Shown here in pieces: positions 5,319-5,651 of a stretch of 5,651 nt of DNA. The stretch spans positions 1 to 5,651 of the forward strand of contig DATCGP010000057.1 of assembly GCA_036508875.1 (NCBI GenBank), read 5' to 3'. The notes beneath the pieces were generated by a model that was given only the letters and a program-made list of their open reading frames with translations, was not told the DNA's origin and did not search any database. The number at the start of each line of letters is the position of its first letter. Position 1 is the first letter of the stretch. Position numbers and translations under genes: made by a program. Origin of the DNA: PALSA-660 sp036508875. Its GTDB lineage: Bacteria; Actinomycetota; Coriobacteriia; Anaerosomatales; PALSA-660.

Positions 5319-5651
5319 CTACAACGACGGACTGGACTTCTTCAGGTCCTGGAAGTGTGCAGCGAACCTGCCCCCGTTGCCGGCGGCAAGCGTGCTGAAG
5401 TCCGGAACGGCGTACACGCGCAACCGGTTGTCGAGGAAGTCCGAGAAGACCAGCGTGTGGCCGTCGGCCGACACGTCGAGAGCGGTGCACTGGTTCCCGC
5501 CGATGATCGCATCGAGCGGGCTGCCGTCCGCGGTAGACATGAGCAGGATCGTGCCCCACTCCCAGCCCTTGATGTAGTAGGAGATCGGGTTGTTCTCCCC
5601 GCGGTTCGAGATGAAGAGCACCTTGCCGTCGGGTGAGAGCTTGATCGTGTT
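5319..5651 (-). CDS. C-terminal end of a beta-propeller protein (YncE/lactonase-like)
   Basis: This frame enters from the right edge and stops at TAG (5319-5321), leaving the last 110 residues. Two repeats with the typical propeller pattern are visible: NTIKLSPDGKVLFISNRG (1-18) and ALDVSADGHTLVFSDFLDNR (57-76), each followed by a strand giving the stored value (LLMSTADG; LRVYAVPD). Such SPDGK/SADGH blades occur in YncE-like, lactonase-like and cytochrome d1-like proteins, which are often exported. The signal sequence, if any, lies outside the window. The final stretch, DLKKSSPSL, looks like a polar tail rather than a blade. The function cannot be assigned from this piece. The short 57-base gap to the amidohydrolase gene allows read-through transcription, though that gene seems to have its own promoter. 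Confidence 0.8.
   Translation of the reverse strand, partial: NTIKLSPDGKVLFISNRGENNPISYYIKGWEWGTILLMSTADGSPLDAIIGGNQCTALDVSADGHTLVFSDFLDNRLRVYAVPDFSTLAAGNGGRFAAHFQDLKKSSPSL

Noticed and set aside
1..5651. Mobile element, CRISPR array, toxin-antitoxin pair or defence system.
   Set aside because: There is no transposase, integrase, direct-repeat array, paired small genes or nuclease motif; the genes have uniform composition and housekeeping or metabolic character.

Overview
This is a very GC-rich bacterial chromosomal window whose codons end mostly in G or C. The seryl-tRNA synthetase sequence, two to three genes without Shine-Dalgarno sites that look leaderless, and the lack of U-tracts after hairpins all fit an actinobacterial-type genome. 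A deep-branching or anaerobic actinobacterium such as a Coriobacteriia relative is a guess I cannot confirm without searches. No mobile element, CRISPR array, tRNA, rRNA or phage gene is visible.

Layout from left to right. (1) Bases 1-1276, minus strand: an ApgM-like, cofactor-independent phosphoglycerate mutase of the alkaline phosphatase superfamily. Its last few codons lie beyond the left edge. (2) Bases 1277-1572: a non-coding gap of 296 bases packed with inverted repeats. (3) Bases 1573-2385, minus strand: a PP-loop-like ATP-binding protein of unknown substrate with a conserved-looking CxxC. (4) Bases 2386-2479: a compact divergent promoter region. (5) Bases 2480-4417, plus strand: serS followed with zero spacing by a gene for a small lipoprotein of unknown function. 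(6) Bases 4418-4460: a short convergent junction with a hairpin. (7) Bases 4461-5261, minus strand: a metal-dependent amidohydrolase of the amidohydrolase-2 (TIM-barrel) type. (8) Bases 5319-5651, minus strand: the C-terminal end of a beta-propeller (YncE/lactonase-like) protein that begins beyond the right edge.

Functionally this is mostly ordinary housekeeping sequence: translation (serS), central or amino-acid metabolism (mutase) and a hydrolase. The serS-lipoprotein pair looks translationally coupled. The minus-strand genes appear to be separate transcription units, because each has a TAnnnT -10-like hexamer six or seven bases before its ATG and no ribosome-binding site. I did not find a convincing undescribed multi-gene system. 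The points most worth a second look are the orphan PP-loop protein, the leaderless geometry, the altered active-site segment of the mutase homologue and the hairpin-rich gap.
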